Positions 44,190-53,175 are shown, numbered from the stretch's first letter. The stretch: DNA of 60,056 nt from Methylotenera_A sp031381645 (GCA_031381645.1 JANMYB010000050.1:1-60056); one strand, 5' to 3'. The notes: generated by a model not told the origin, from the letters alone. Numbers and translations are program-made.

Positions 44190-44826
44190 TCGTCAAACAA
44201 GTAAAACTAATAGTTACAGAAATATTTTAGTCCCTGAAAATTTATTTTTGTCAAATCTAGCCGCTTAATAAGCGGCTTTCTCATTTCTGCAGCTATAACT
44301 CTGTAACCGATAGTTAATGCAGTAACCGTCAGTTACATATTGTTGTTATAAATCAATTAATTAACAATTATTTAGTGTTTGCAAATTTATTTAAATTAGT
44401 TTAATAATAAATTCTTTGCCTAGATTTGACAGGATTAAAACTCGTGCTAATTTGATTTTCAGGCCGCTCAAGAAGCAAAACAATTTTGTGTGGTTTGATC
44501 AGGCGGCAGGATAAGAACTGCCATTTTTGAAAGGAAGTACCGAAGAAAAGAAGCTTACTGAGTGAAGTAGCCTAAATTACTAGGCTACTAAAATGCAAAA
44601 GACCCAAGCGGAATACACTTGAGTCGATTGAATGTTACTTAACACCTAGCTACCAACTAGTTAAATACATTCTACGACAATACCGTATTTTGTCAAATTT
44701 AAGACGATTGTCTTGGTCCCTTTTCATCCCAACTTTCTAATCCGTAAAAAATACTGATTAGCTAGACAGGACTCTCTACGCCAAAATTTCTGAGTTACTC
44801 CATTTGATGCAAATTAGGAGTTAACA
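44190..44826. other. 637-base gap upstream of tnsA with repeats and hairpins
   Basis: No gene is supported here. TGTCAAATCTAG (44249-44260) recurs inverted and perfect as CTAGATTTGACA (44420-44431), with a partial third copy TGTCAAATTTAAG at 44691. Two 13-mers TAACCGATAGTTA (44304) and TAACCGTCAGTTA (44323) are 19 bases apart. GTAGCCTA/TAGGCTAC forms a hairpin at 44567-44588, and AAGAC-GATT-GTCTT lies at 44701-44714. The stretch probably holds the tnsA promoter with control sites, or a relic of an older transposon end. Confidence 0.45.
44259..44277 (+). terminator. intrinsic terminator after the RHH gene
   Basis: AGCCGCTT pairs perfectly with AAGCGGCT around AAT and is followed by TTCTCATTTCT. 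The T tract is weak but the position, 70 bases after the regulator stop, fits. Confidence 0.65.
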
Positions 44827-45507
44827 ATGAATCAATTAGTAGCAGTACCCAAGATACAAATCATTTTCCCTAAAGATGGAAAAATCCGTAGTCGCAAAGT
44901 AGTCAAACGCTCTAATGCCCGCAATACCGGCAAGTATCCGAGTTGGAAAATTGGACGCATGATGCAGTGGGAGTCGGTGCATGAAGGTAATGCAATGCGT
45001 ATCTTGGATGCGACACCCAGTGTCACTTCATTCACAGAGCAACCGTGCGAAATTATTTACAAAATAAACGGTATCCAGCATCGACATTACCCAGACCTGA
45101 TGGTGGTTGAAGGTAATTATCACGAGCTATGGGAAGTTAAAACTGAAGCGGATGCCAATAGTCCTGATGTTGCTGAGCGGTCAGCGTTCCTGACTAATGC
45201 CTTGCCAAATTATGGATATAACTATCGCATTGTGTTTGCAGAACTACTAGCCAAACAACCGCGACTTGATAACGTAAAACGATTAAACAAGCTTGGAAGC
45301 CAACCCATTTCTAATCTTGAGCAAGAGCGCATCAGACGCCTATTTGCCAATGAGCCAGATATGTCTTGGGGAATTTTTGAACAACAATCTACGCAAACAT
45401 TACGCAATGTTAGTCGCTTAATACTTCAAGGCAAGCTCAGTATCGACCTCAATCAGCCAATCAGTCCTGCTACTTCAATTCGTAGCAATTTCAACGCACA
45501 ACTTTAG
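44827..45507 (+). CDS. tnsA: TnsA-like transposase endonuclease
   Basis: A 226-residue TnsA-type protein, which cuts the 5' ends of the element and so allows cut-and-paste movement. The restriction-like catalytic core is visible as Glu49 in MMQWESVHEG, Asp90 in HRHYPDLMV and Glu103-x-Lys105 in LWEVKTE. The C-terminal region should contact TnsC. AGGAG is well placed before the ATG. It is the first of four transposition genes in one direction; tnsB starts 9 bases after the stop. Confidence 0.9.
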   Translation: MNQLVAVPKIQIIFPKDGKIRSRKVVKRSNARNTGKYPSWKIGRMMQWESVHEGNAMRILDATPSVTSFTEQPCEIIYKINGIQHRHYPDLMVVEGNYHELWEVKTEADANSPDVAERSAFLTNALPNYGYNYRIVFAELLAKQPRLDNVKRLNKLGSQPISNLEQERIRRLFANEPDMSWGIFEQQSTQTLRNVSRLILQGKLSIDLNQPISPATSIRSNFNAQL

Positions 45508-45516
45508 GAGCACATC

Positions 45517-47493
45517 ATGGCAATCGCATATTTTTGTAAAAACACGTCTTTTGATATGGATGGACGTGAGTATCAACTTACTCAAGAAATAGCAGCTGGT
45601 CTCTGGCAGCTACAAGAAGTACGTACTGGCAGAATTCATGAGTTTAAAACATCGGAGCTTCAACAGCGTTATGCAGATGGCAAATTAGTATTCACAGAAG
45701 ATGCCAATAAAACTGTAAACAAAGAGTCTGCCTTTAATAACCTACCAAATAACATGAATCGCCAGTTAGAAGGTAAAGCATGGGATAGAGCCAAGATTAA
45801 GCGCATGTATGCCAAGGCTATTGAACATTTACCTAGTACTGAAGCTATTGTTAAAGCGGCGATTCAAGAGATATGGGAGAAAATCAAACTACCTGAGAAA
45901 GCACCGCATTGGGTAAGTGTCTGTGCTTGGAAGAAAAAGTATATCAACCATGGTAAAGATGCTTTCGCACTAGGAGAACAGCATCAACGCAAAGGTAATA
46001 GAACTCCACGTTACCCATTAGAGGTGATTGAAATCGCAGAAGATTGCATAGACCGAATCTATATGCGGCGTGAACGCGGAACAGTCGAAGAAACTGCTGG
46101 GGAAGTAGTGGTTATGATTGAACGTGAAAACAAGCAGCGCCCAGATGCCATGAAATTACCTCGACCAACGAGAAGGTTAATTGAAAGATTAATTAACCTT
46201 ATTCCTGCTTTTGAACGTGACGCAGCAAGGTATGGGCGCGTAGCCGCTAATCGTAAATATCGCAGCAAGCTCAAACACCTAGTGACTAATAAACCTTTGG
46301 AGACCGCTGAGATTGACCATACGCAATTAGACCTATTTGTGATTGATGACGATTCACATATCCCACTTGGTAGGCCATGGCTGACTATATGTATTGACCG
46401 TCATACGCGTTGCATACTCGGTATTTATATTGGCTTTGAGCCACCTAGCTATCTCACTGTTGGTAAATGCTTAAAGCATGCATTTTTGCCTAAGACAAAT
46501 CTACAAAAGCAATTTCCAGAAATTCGGAATACATGGGACGCGCACGGTGTGATGGAACAGTTATTTGTCGATAATGGTATGGAGTTTCATAGTATCAGTC
46601 TTGAAAAAGCGTGTTTCGCTTTTGGTGTGGAGATTATTTACACCCCACGCAAAACACCATGGTTCAAAGGCAAGATTGAACGCTTTAATCGTTCTATCAA
46701 TGACGGTGTTAGTCATGGTATCGCAGGTACCACCTTTAGCAATATCTTTGAAAAAGATGATTACGACCCTTCCAAACATGCAGTTGTGACCTTAAGTACC
46801 CTGCGACTAATTATTCATAAATGGATTGCGGACTACTACCATCAAAAACCACACCGTAGTTTGGACCAGCAAACGCCTGCTGTCATGTGGACTAGTAGCA
46901 TTAACCCAGAAGATATTGCTTTGGCACATAACCCTGCGGAGTTGGATATGCTGTTAGGTAAAGCAGTTGAAGACAAAAAGGTTACTCATAAAGGCATTGA
47001 GATTAATAACCTACTTTATAACTCACCTGAATTGATGAAACTAAGACGTCAATACGGTGAAGACTTGACCGTAGAAATTCGTGTGGATGAAAGCGATGTC
47101 GGTCATGTATATGTCATTCTCAAAGACCATCAGGGTTATATCGACTTGCCCGCGCTCAACCACGAATATGCAAACGGATTGACACTTTGGTTACACAACA
47201 TTTGCCGCAGTTATGCCAAAAAGCATTTCAAGAAAGTGGATGTGTATAGCTATGCACTTGCCAAGACTGAAATTCGAGAGATTGTCGAAAATGAATTGAA
47301 GCTTAAACGCAAAAAATCCAACGCCAAAGTAGCGCGCTACAACGACACCAATCAACAGTCGGCTGCTAAATCTGGTGCCGCAAAAGTTACCAAAAACGCT
47401 GACGGAAAGCCTGCTATATCAGCCAATTCAAACAAGCCAGTTGTCGCTAAGGTTCGTCCCAGCTATGCACCTATTATCGACCAACGTGCTTAA
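45517..47493 (+). CDS. tnsB: TnsB-like DDE transposase
   Basis: A 658-residue transposase of the TnsB/MuA type that cuts and joins the 3' ends. The DDE triad is Asp267 (EIDHTQLD), Asp352 (LFVDNGMEF) and Glu388 (GKIERFNR), with the usual 35 residues between the last two. N-terminal helix-turn-helix domains should bind the end repeats, and a C-terminal Mu-type beta-barrel region is followed by a basic, low-complexity tail that may recruit TnsC. AGGAG precedes the start. Confidence 0.93.
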   Translation: MAIAYFCKNTSFDMDGREYQLTQEIAAGLWQLQEVRTGRIHEFKTSELQQRYADGKLVFTEDANKTVNKESAFNNLPNNMNRQLEGKAWDRAKIKRMYAKAIEHLPSTEAIVKAAIQEIWEKIKLPEKAPHWVSVCAWKKKYINHGKDAFALGEQHQRKGNRTPRYPLEVIEIAEDCIDRIYMRRERGTVEETAGEVVVMIERENKQRPDAMKLPRPTRRLIERLINLIPAFERDAARYGRVAANRKYRSKLKHLVTNKPLETAEIDHTQLDLFVIDDDSHIPLGRPWLTICIDRHTRCILGIYIGFEPPSYLTVGKCLKHAFLPKTNLQKQFPEIRNTWDAHGVMEQLFVDNGMEFHSISLEKACFAFGVEIIYTPRKTPWFKGKIERFNRSINDGVSHGIAGTTFSNIFEKDDYDPSKHAVVTLSTLRLIIHKWIADYYHQKPHRSLDQQTPAVMWTSSINPEDIALAHNPAELDMLLGKAVEDKKVTHKGIEINNLLYNSPELMKLRRQYGEDLTVEIRVDESDVGHVYVILKDHQGYIDLPALNHEYANGLTLWLHNICRSYAKKHFKKVDVYSYALAKTEIREIVENELKLKRKKSNAKVARYNDTNQQSAAKSGAAKVTKNADGKPAISANSNKPVVAKVRPSYAPIIDQRA

Positions 47494-47522
47494 TTAAATT
47501 TATATTCTTAAAGGATTACATC

Positions 47523-48539
47523 ATGAACAAAATTAACTATATCCCAACTGCAGTTGATATTATTTTAGTGCCACATAAAGATTTTCAGAGAGCGAAAGCA
47601 CGTATTGAGAAACACTTGCTGACTACACAAAGTTACAGTGAGCCTACTTGTCTTGCCATCGTAGGTGAGTCACGTACTGGTAAATCTCGCCTGCTGGAAA
47701 GTATCATTAAGCAACACCCAAAACATCGCAATGCTGAAGGTGCTGTCGTTCCAATACTCAATATTCGTACGCCATCAAAGCCCAGCGTAAAAGGGTTGGT
47801 CGAGGTGATGTTAAGAGAGTTAGGTGATCCACTCTGGTTTAAACGTGGCTCTGAAAATGAAAAAACCGAACGTCTCTATACATTGCTTAAGCAGACCATG
47901 ACGCATACGCTCATTATTGACGAGTTTCAGCATTTCTATGACAAGGTATCGCATAAGGTACAGCACTACTTGTCGGATTGGCTAAAGATTTTTGTGGATC
48001 GCTCAGGCTTGATGCTAATCGTAGCTGGACTACCTGATTGCATGGCAGTCATTAATCAGAACCAGCAATTGCGTGGTCGTTTCCTAGCGCCTATTCATAT
48101 GCCCCGTTTTGATTGGAGTAATGAAGACGCCCAATCTGAATTTATTGCCTGTTTAGAATCATTTCAGGCCGGCTTAAGTCTTTACGACTTGCCTGATTTG
48201 GGTTCAGATGAAATGACATTCAGGTTTTATTGTGCTACTGGTGGTTTGATTGGTTACTTGGCTAAGATACTGCATCAAGCATGTCTCAATGCGCAAACGG
48301 ATGGCAAGCTCAGTATTACATTAGAAGACCTTGCCGTGGCTTATGCAGAGTCAGTATGGTTGGATGAGGCTACTTTTATTGACAATCCATTCAGTGAGGC
48401 TTTTGATACCAACCCTACTGAGAATTCGCTAGAAACTGCGAAGCAGATTGGTACCGCGAACTGTGAGGATATAGAACCACGTCCGGGCCGCACAAAACCT
48501 AAAGATGAAATCACGGCAGCGGAGGCGCTCACAAAATGA
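47523..48539 (+). CDS. tnsC: TnsC-like AAA+ ATPase
   Basis: A 338-residue AAA+ regulator that passes the target signal from TniQ/TnsD to the transposase. The Walker A is GESRTGKS (residues 48-55) and the Walker B is LIIDEF (130-135), with an arginine-finger segment LRGRFLAPIHMPRF. Length fits the TniB/TnsC family. The stop overlaps the tniQ start (ATGA), which couples their translation. AAGGA precedes the start codon. Confidence 0.9.
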   Translation: MNKINYIPTAVDIILVPHKDFQRAKARIEKHLLTTQSYSEPTCLAIVGESRTGKSRLLESIIKQHPKHRNAEGAVVPILNIRTPSKPSVKGLVEVMLRELGDPLWFKRGSENEKTERLYTLLKQTMTHTLIIDEFQHFYDKVSHKVQHYLSDWLKIFVDRSGLMLIVAGLPDCMAVINQNQQLRGRFLAPIHMPRFDWSNEDAQSEFIACLESFQAGLSLYDLPDLGSDEMTFRFYCATGGLIGYLAKILHQACLNAQTDGKLSITLEDLAVAYAESVWLDEATFIDNPFSEAFDTNPTENSLETAKQIGTANCEDIEPRPGRTKPKDEITAAEALTK

Positions 48540-50425
48540 AGTCTAACTGTGAACATCAAGCTCAAACTCTTCAGCCGTTGGTGATCACACCCTCCCCCTT
48601 TGAGGGGGAGAGTTTGCCTGCCTTTATTTTAAGAACATCTGAACTCAATGGCTATGAGTCACCCATAAAGTTTCTACATTACGCAGGCATGGATGACAAT
48701 GAAGCACGTTCAGCCAGGCCTTCATTAGAAAAACTGGCACCACTGTTTGGAAAAACAGCAGAAGAGCTAAAAGCTACAGGCTTGGACACCATCAGTCAGT
48801 TCAAAGGACGCTATGTTCAAATTATGGGGCACAGTATTACATCCATGTTTACCAGCTGTAAGCACGCAAGTGTATGTTTGGAATGCGTCAAAGAGCATGG
48901 CTATATTGATGGTTTCCATGAGCTTAAGTACGCGTTGCTCTGCCCCAAGCATCAAGTTAAAACAGTGAGGAATTGCGCCACATGCTATAAACCATTGAGT
49001 TGGCATCGGGCAGGCCTGACTAAATGCAGTTGTGGTGCAGAACTTACACAGAGCGTATCCGAAAAAGTCACTGATCCATCTGTGTTGGCTTTACTGGGTA
49101 TTCTTTATGCAAAGTTGATGAGGCATCCCTTGAATCAAGCTCAGATGGATGGGTGCGGTTTTCCGAAAGAAGCAATGGAGCAGTTATCAATTCAGACATT
49201 GCTTTCAGTCATCTATCGTTTTGGGTTGTTTAATGATAATTCGAAAGTTACTGATGTGGACCTATTAGCGGTCAAGATTACTGCTGAAGTGTTTTCAAAT
49301 TGGCCACACAAATTCCATGATTATTTGGAAGAGATTCACGCACCGGGTGCCAATCTAAAATTCAATGGTTTGCGTGCGCAATTCAATTCATTCTATGAGT
49401 CGTTCTTTAAGAATATTGCACAAGACCAAGAACTACAATTTATGCGAGACGCTTTTATTAGTTTTGGGCAAGAACGCTGGAAGCAAGCGGCTATTCATCC
49501 AAGCTTTGTGTCGAGTGAATCAGTTAATGTGGTTGGCATTAATGCCTTATCCAGAAAGATTAATATGCATCCAAGCACCATCAGAAAGATGGTGACTAGA
49601 GGGTTAATCAAAGTACAAGGCACCAAAGATTGTCAGGTACGAAACTTATTTGATTTGACTGAACAACAGCAATTTGCGTTTGCAGAAGGTAAAAGTTTCA
49701 GTATCAAAAAAGCGGCTGAGATATTGAATATTCCTGTTGAAATTTTACGGGCATATCGTGCGAGAGGTTATTACCAAGCTAAATACTTGGCAGCGCCGAT
49801 TGTACTTTTTCATGAGCGTGATGTTGAGCTACTGCAAAAGGATTTGATGCAAGGCTGTGAGCTGTGTAAGGTGTTTGTTGATAAAAAACATATCATGCTC
49901 GCTCAAATCATGCGTATGAAAACCACTGCTGAAATCAAAGCGGCTTTTATTGCTGCAGTTATCAAACGAGTGATAGTGCCGATTGGTAAATTGAGTGATA
50001 AGCCTAGCGGCTTAGTATTTGATAAAGCTGCAGCAAGTCATTATTTACATCAACTCAAAGAAAATCTACAAGGCGGAATGTCATTTGAAGAGGCAAAGAA
50101 CACACTTGAAATAGATCGCGATACATTATTTAGTCTCATTAATACCGATGTTTTGCAGTATCGATATCAAGATAATGCGATGCGAGTCGTTGAGGATTCG
50201 GTCACTGATTTCGAAGGGAGGTTTATCTCATGCCATGAAGTTGCAAGAATGAAGGCAATGACACAAAGTTCTTTGATTAACCTATGCCACTCTTTAGGAA
50301 TTAATGTCTATCAAACAGCACAGGTCGACTTATTCAAGCCCACCCGATATTGGATTGATAATTACCAATTATCCTTACTAGGAATTAATATAGATAGGGC
50401 ATATGATTATGCTGATGCCGCTTAG
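48536..50425 (+). CDS. tniQ: TniQ/TnsD-like target-selection protein
   Basis: A 629-residue protein. The N-terminal half is a TniQ domain: LPAFILRTSELNGY near the start, then zinc-binding pairs with Cys114, Cys117, Cys136-His139 (LLCPKH), Cys147, Cys150, Cys164 and Cys166. The C-terminal half has several helix-turn-helix-like segments (LSRKINMHPSTIRKMV, IKKAAEILNIPVEILRAY and EVARMKAMTQSSLINL). The length exceeds a minimal TniQ and is more like TnsD, which binds a fixed chromosomal site. Its likely target is the 3' end of nrdJb. No TnsE, Cas or guide-RNA genes are present. Confidence 0.87.
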   Translation: MKSNCEHQAQTLQPLVITPSPFEGESLPAFILRTSELNGYESPIKFLHYAGMDDNEARSARPSLEKLAPLFGKTAEELKATGLDTISQFKGRYVQIMGHSITSMFTSCKHASVCLECVKEHGYIDGFHELKYALLCPKHQVKTVRNCATCYKPLSWHRAGLTKCSCGAELTQSVSEKVTDPSVLALLGILYAKLMRHPLNQAQMDGCGFPKEAMEQLSIQTLLSVIYRFGLFNDNSKVTDVDLLAVKITAEVFSNWPHKFHDYLEEIHAPGANLKFNGLRAQFNSFYESFFKNIAQDQELQFMRDAFISFGQERWKQAAIHPSFVSSESVNVVGINALSRKINMHPSTIRKMVTRGLIKVQGTKDCQVRNLFDLTEQQQFAFAEGKSFSIKKAAEILNIPVEILRAYRARGYYQAKYLAAPIVLFHERDVELLQKDLMQGCELCKVFVDKKHIMLAQIMRMKTTAEIKAAFIAAVIKRVIVPIGKLSDKPSGLVFDKAAASHYLHQLKENLQGGMSFEEAKNTLEIDRDTLFSLINTDVLQYRYQDNAMRVVEDSVTDFEGRFISCHEVARMKAMTQSSLINLCHSLGINVYQTAQVDLFKPTRYWIDNYQLSLLGINIDRAYDYADAA

Positions 50426-50486
50426 CGATATGCGGCTAAACTGATGGTTCATTTAAATTAAAGCGAGTGTTGGTTAGTCTAGCTAT

Positions 50487-50693
50487 ATGCTTATAGAGGT
50501 AAAGAAAAATCGTAGCTGTCCACTTTGTAACGAAGATAACTCATGCGCAGTGGCAGCGAGTGGGAGTTTTGATGTGCCATGTTGGTGTCAGAGTTACACA
50601 TTCATGCCTGAGACTTTGGGTCGTTTGCAAGAAACGCAATTTAATGAATCTTGTATATGCTCCAAATGCGTACTTAAATCTGAAGTTGAGTAA
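50487..50693 (+). CDS. cysteine-rich CWC family protein
   Basis: A 68-residue protein with the pattern of the Cys-rich CWC family: CPLCNEDNSCAV, the core CWC, and CICSKC near the end. Six or more of its cysteines are placed as if to bind zinc. Function is unknown in the family. It is the first cargo gene after tniQ, reading in the same direction, and converges on the SIR2 gene. Such small genes are also common in ordinary chromosomes, so it may be a passenger. Confidence 0.78.
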   Translation: MLIEVKKNRSCPLCNEDNSCAVAASGSFDVPCWCQSYTFMPETLGRLQETQFNESCICSKCVLKSEVE

Positions 50694-50694
50694 T

Positions 50695-52476
50695 CTACCA
50701 ATGCATGCGATTTGAATAGCGTTTGAAGTTTTCTAAAAACAACTCATACAATCGACGCAAACCAAGTGCGAATCTAGCCTCTAGTAATACAATTGACGTC
50801 GATTCATTTTCTAATTCTTGCAGTATTGATTCAAATCCTGAGCTATTCCATCCAACTCTGCCCATAGGCATCCATGCTAGTACTTGTCTTGAATTGTCAT
50901 TGATTGCAGTTTCTAGGCTTGCTACTTCATTTCCCTCAAAGTGGGCGAGTGATGCTAATGTTTCAAATCTCTCATAAAGTAATTCAAAATTTGACTCTAT
51001 TCCGATAAAGCTATCTTTCCAATTAATCATAATCTCGAGTAGGTGGTCATCAAGCGCAGTCTTCCTTCTGTCATAACCCTGTAATTTTTGCCATATTTCA
51101 TTATCTCCACCTTTCCATGAGCCAAGAAATAGGCTAGCAACTATCCTTACTGAATCACGGTTTTCTCTGGCTAGAGTGGAGGTAAAAAGTTGATGTAAGG
51201 TACTCCAGCGCTGAGACTTGGTAAGCCCTAAACCATAGGCTGTAAATATTAGAACTGCTGGGTATGAGCGCAGGCTTAGCCAAACAACAAGACCACCTCC
51301 GATTTTTTCTGCATCACGATATATTGCTCTTAAGATATCAATCACAATTGTAAGTTCTGTACCATCACCCCACCTACCAAGCACCCCAACCATTTTTACT
51401 AATACTTCACTTAATGATTCATATTGTTGGACACGTGATTGGAACTCCTCCGCGCTGAATTGACCATTCGGGGATAAATTTGCGGATTCCAATCTTTTAA
51501 GTAACTCTGAAACTTCTTCAGCGAATAATTCGTCTAGCTGAATTCTATATTCAGGTTTAGATAAATAGCGTTTTGTATTGTTGACCAAAAGGTCGACACT
51601 TAATGGATTTTGCCTGTGACTTTTCTCTAGTGTTTCAATGCGCTCATAAAGTAGTGGGAAAAACTCATCAGCACTCGCTGTAGAAATTACTTTTGCATCA
51701 CGATGCGATATTAAAGTATTTGCTCCGTCACCAAGCTTACCGCGGGTTGTCCAAAAGGTTGGATAACGACGATTCGGTGTTCTTAATAATGCGTTACGTA
51801 GTGCGTGATCCCATTCTCCTGACCATCCGGATACAATCAAACCATGATCGTCAAAAATTCTATCAAGTAGATTATTGTATTTATCAGGATAAGCATTAAG
51901 TTCGTTGTCGGTATTTAGGATGCGTGTATCTTTGTAATCCCCATGTAATTTCAATAAATAACATTGACTATGGGTTAAAGGTTCAGCTCCGTGAAGAGAG
52001 TCTTCAGAAAAAACAACTGTGGGTTCAATGCCATTTTCTCGTAAGGCATTTTCCATAAGTCGATCAAAGTTTGTTGTAATGATGACTTTGATGTAACCGG
52101 CACGTACCATTTTTGCGATTGCATGGTGAGCTGCCGTAGGAATTTTCGTGCCTTCTTCTCGCTCTTGTGTTGTAGGTTCAATATAACTATGAAGAATTGA
52201 ACGTCTTTCGTCTTGTGAAGAGGCAATATCCTCTAATAGCTCTGAGTAATTAGGTTCTTTGCCGGCATTTTCTATGTACCATTTTGCCCAGTCATCTTGA
52301 TCAGGTTGACCTTGTGCTAGAGCTACACGTCTAATTAAATCAAGAGTAATTTCCCAGCCAGTTGGAATATTCGCTGAACGGGATAAGCCAGATCCAATCA
52401 AAACTGCAAATACACCCTTGTTTTCATATATTGAAAATGCAAGTTGAGTAAGTGGGTCATTTCTAAGCAAAGTCAT
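50695..52476 (-). CDS. SIR2-domain protein, likely antiphage effector
   Basis: A 593-residue protein whose first 260 residues form a SIR2-like NAD-binding domain. Motifs are IGSGLSRSANIP (28-38), TTNFDRLME with Asn136 and Asp138, and LLKLHGDY with the catalytic His178. The remaining 330 residues are helical and match nothing I know; they may sense infection. Several phage-defence proteins with SIR2 domains destroy NAD to stop phage growth. It lies inside the transposon as cargo on the minus strand. Function as an NADase is inference. Confidence 0.82.
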   Translation of the reverse strand: MTLLRNDPLTQLAFSIYENKGVFAVLIGSGLSRSANIPTGWEITLDLIRRVALAQGQPDQDDWAKWYIENAGKEPNYSELLEDIASSQDERRSILHSYIEPTTQEREEGTKIPTAAHHAIAKMVRAGYIKVIITTNFDRLMENALRENGIEPTVVFSEDSLHGAEPLTHSQCYLLKLHGDYKDTRILNTDNELNAYPDKYNNLLDRIFDDHGLIVSGWSGEWDHALRNALLRTPNRRYPTFWTTRGKLGDGANTLISHRDAKVISTASADEFFPLLYERIETLEKSHRQNPLSVDLLVNNTKRYLSKPEYRIQLDELFAEEVSELLKRLESANLSPNGQFSAEEFQSRVQQYESLSEVLVKMVGVLGRWGDGTELTIVIDILRAIYRDAEKIGGGLVVWLSLRSYPAVLIFTAYGLGLTKSQRWSTLHQLFTSTLARENRDSVRIVASLFLGSWKGGDNEIWQKLQGYDRRKTALDDHLLEIMINWKDSFIGIESNFELLYERFETLASLAHFEGNEVASLETAINDNSRQVLAWMPMGRVGWNSSGFESILQELENESTSIVLLEARFALGLRRLYELFLENFKRYSNRMHW

Positions 52477-52621
52477 TTTTATTTTTCCTATTTTCTATGG
52501 CATTGATAATTATTACTCATGTTAAACATATAAGTTAGAAAAATGAATGAGCAAAATGAAGAGTATTTGGTTGGCTATTAGCAAGCTCATATTCCCTTGA
52601 CAGGTATTACACGCTAGAATT

Positions 52622-52649
52622 TTTACATATGTATGTAAATTGGTATAAT
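52622..52649 (+). promoter_or_regulatory. palindromic operator and promoter
   Basis: TTTACATATGTATGTAAA (52622-52639) is a perfect 18-base palindrome. TATAAT follows at 52644-52649, and a -35 hexamer would fall on the first half of the palindrome. A repressor bound there would shut the promoter, which would transcribe the structured leader and the XRE-like ORF. Confidence 0.55.
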
Positions 52650-52654
52650 AAACG

Positions 52655-52776
52655 TGTCATAAGCTTTGCGTCCCGCAACCGGTCAGGAGAGTCGGAGAAT
52701 GCCGTGTAAAGTTTGTGACATTCATTTCTTCATCTTAGGGTTAGACTAACCCTAGACAATATCAAGTCGATGAATG
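52655..52776 (+). ncRNA. structured leader RNA of unknown type
   Basis: TGTCATAAGCTTT (52655-52667) pairs with AAAGTTTGTGACA (52708-52720) over 13 bp with two G-U pairs, closing a 40-base loop. Next to it CATTCAT (52719-52725) pairs with ATGAATG (52770-52776) around a perfect hairpin TAGGGTTAG-A-CTAACCCTA (52736-52754). The whole lies between a TATAAT box and a small gene. I do not recognise it as a known riboswitch. Confidence 0.5.
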
Positions 52777-52830
52777 GTAAGAGTGTCGATACTGGTAAAT
52801 GCAACTCAACATACACTGAAGAGAGGCACC

Positions 52831-53022
52831 ATGACTAAATTGAAACGTCAAACACCTAAGATTGATTCCGAATTCCACGGATCTAGTCACATCACCAAAC
52901 CGGGCAGTAATATATTTCTTGATCTCGGATTTCCAGAAAAGGAAGCAGCTGAATTGTGGGAAAAATCCAAACAGAAAATTGCGCTGAAGGAAATGAAAGC
53001 ATCTGTCAAAAAATCATCTTAA
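52831..53022 (+). CDS. small protein resembling a truncated XRE antitoxin
   Basis: A 63-residue protein. The segment GSNIFLDLGFPEKEAAELWEKSK matches the N-terminal part of XRE/HigA-type regulators (GxxxFxDLGxxDAEEL...K), but the helix-turn-helix that should follow is missing; the chain ends in a lysine-rich tail. GAGAGG gives a good ribosome site. It may be a remnant of a toxin-antitoxin antitoxin or a working small protein. It is the last gene before the transposon end. Confidence 0.55.
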   Translation: MTKLKRQTPKIDSEFHGSSHITKPGSNIFLDLGFPEKEAAELWEKSKQKIALKEMKASVKKSS

Positions 53023-53040
53023 TTATAGCTAATTAGGTCG

Positions 53041-53175
53041 ATTGCGACTTATACGTTAATTGGCTAAGAAACTTGTGGCTTATGAGGTTGTTTAATTGCA
53101 GTTAATGATGGTGGGTCGCCCTGTAACTCCCTGATTTATAATGACTCATGGTTGCTGCTTTTGTGTAAGGCTACA
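53041..53175 (-). repeat. distal transposon end with dispersed TnsB-like repeats
   Basis: On the minus strand, repeats similar to those at the other end are TACACAAAAGCAGCAAC (53151-53167, 8 bases from the tip), ACCTCATAAGCCACAAG (53072-53088) and ACGTATAAGTCGCAAT (53041-53056), with a weaker one at 53096-53112. Spaced sites over about 130 bases resemble the left end of Tn7. The tip is ACA at 53173-53175, followed by the AGATA duplication. Confidence 0.7.

Larger units (their letters stand above)
38888..53175 (+). mobile_element. Tn7-like transposon with defence cargo
   Basis: A 14,288-bp element bounded by TGT (38888) and ACA (53175) and flanked on both sides by the 5-bp duplication AGATA (38883-38887 and 53176-53180), the duplication length made by Tn7-type transposases. 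Reading both ends inward without gaps, 14 of the first 25 bases match. Repeats resembling TnsB sites occur at both ends, the first exactly 8 bases in from each tip. Inside are tnsA, tnsB, tnsC and a tniQ/tnsD-like gene pointing away from the nrdJb-side end, as tns genes point away from the Tn7 right end next to glmS. The cargo is a restriction-modification-like operon and a SIR2 gene. The boundaries are inferred from sequence alone. Confidence 0.85.

Noticed and set aside
44249..44431. The TGTCAAATCTAG inverted pair considered as the true transposon tip
   Set aside because: No matching target duplication or partner end was found on the right side, whereas 38888 and 53175 have both a 5-bp duplication and matching repeats.
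52597..52602. TTGACA considered as the -35 of the structured leader promoter or as a left transposon tip
   Set aside because: It is 41 bases from the TATAAT box, too far for a promoter, and has no matching duplication with any left-side tip.
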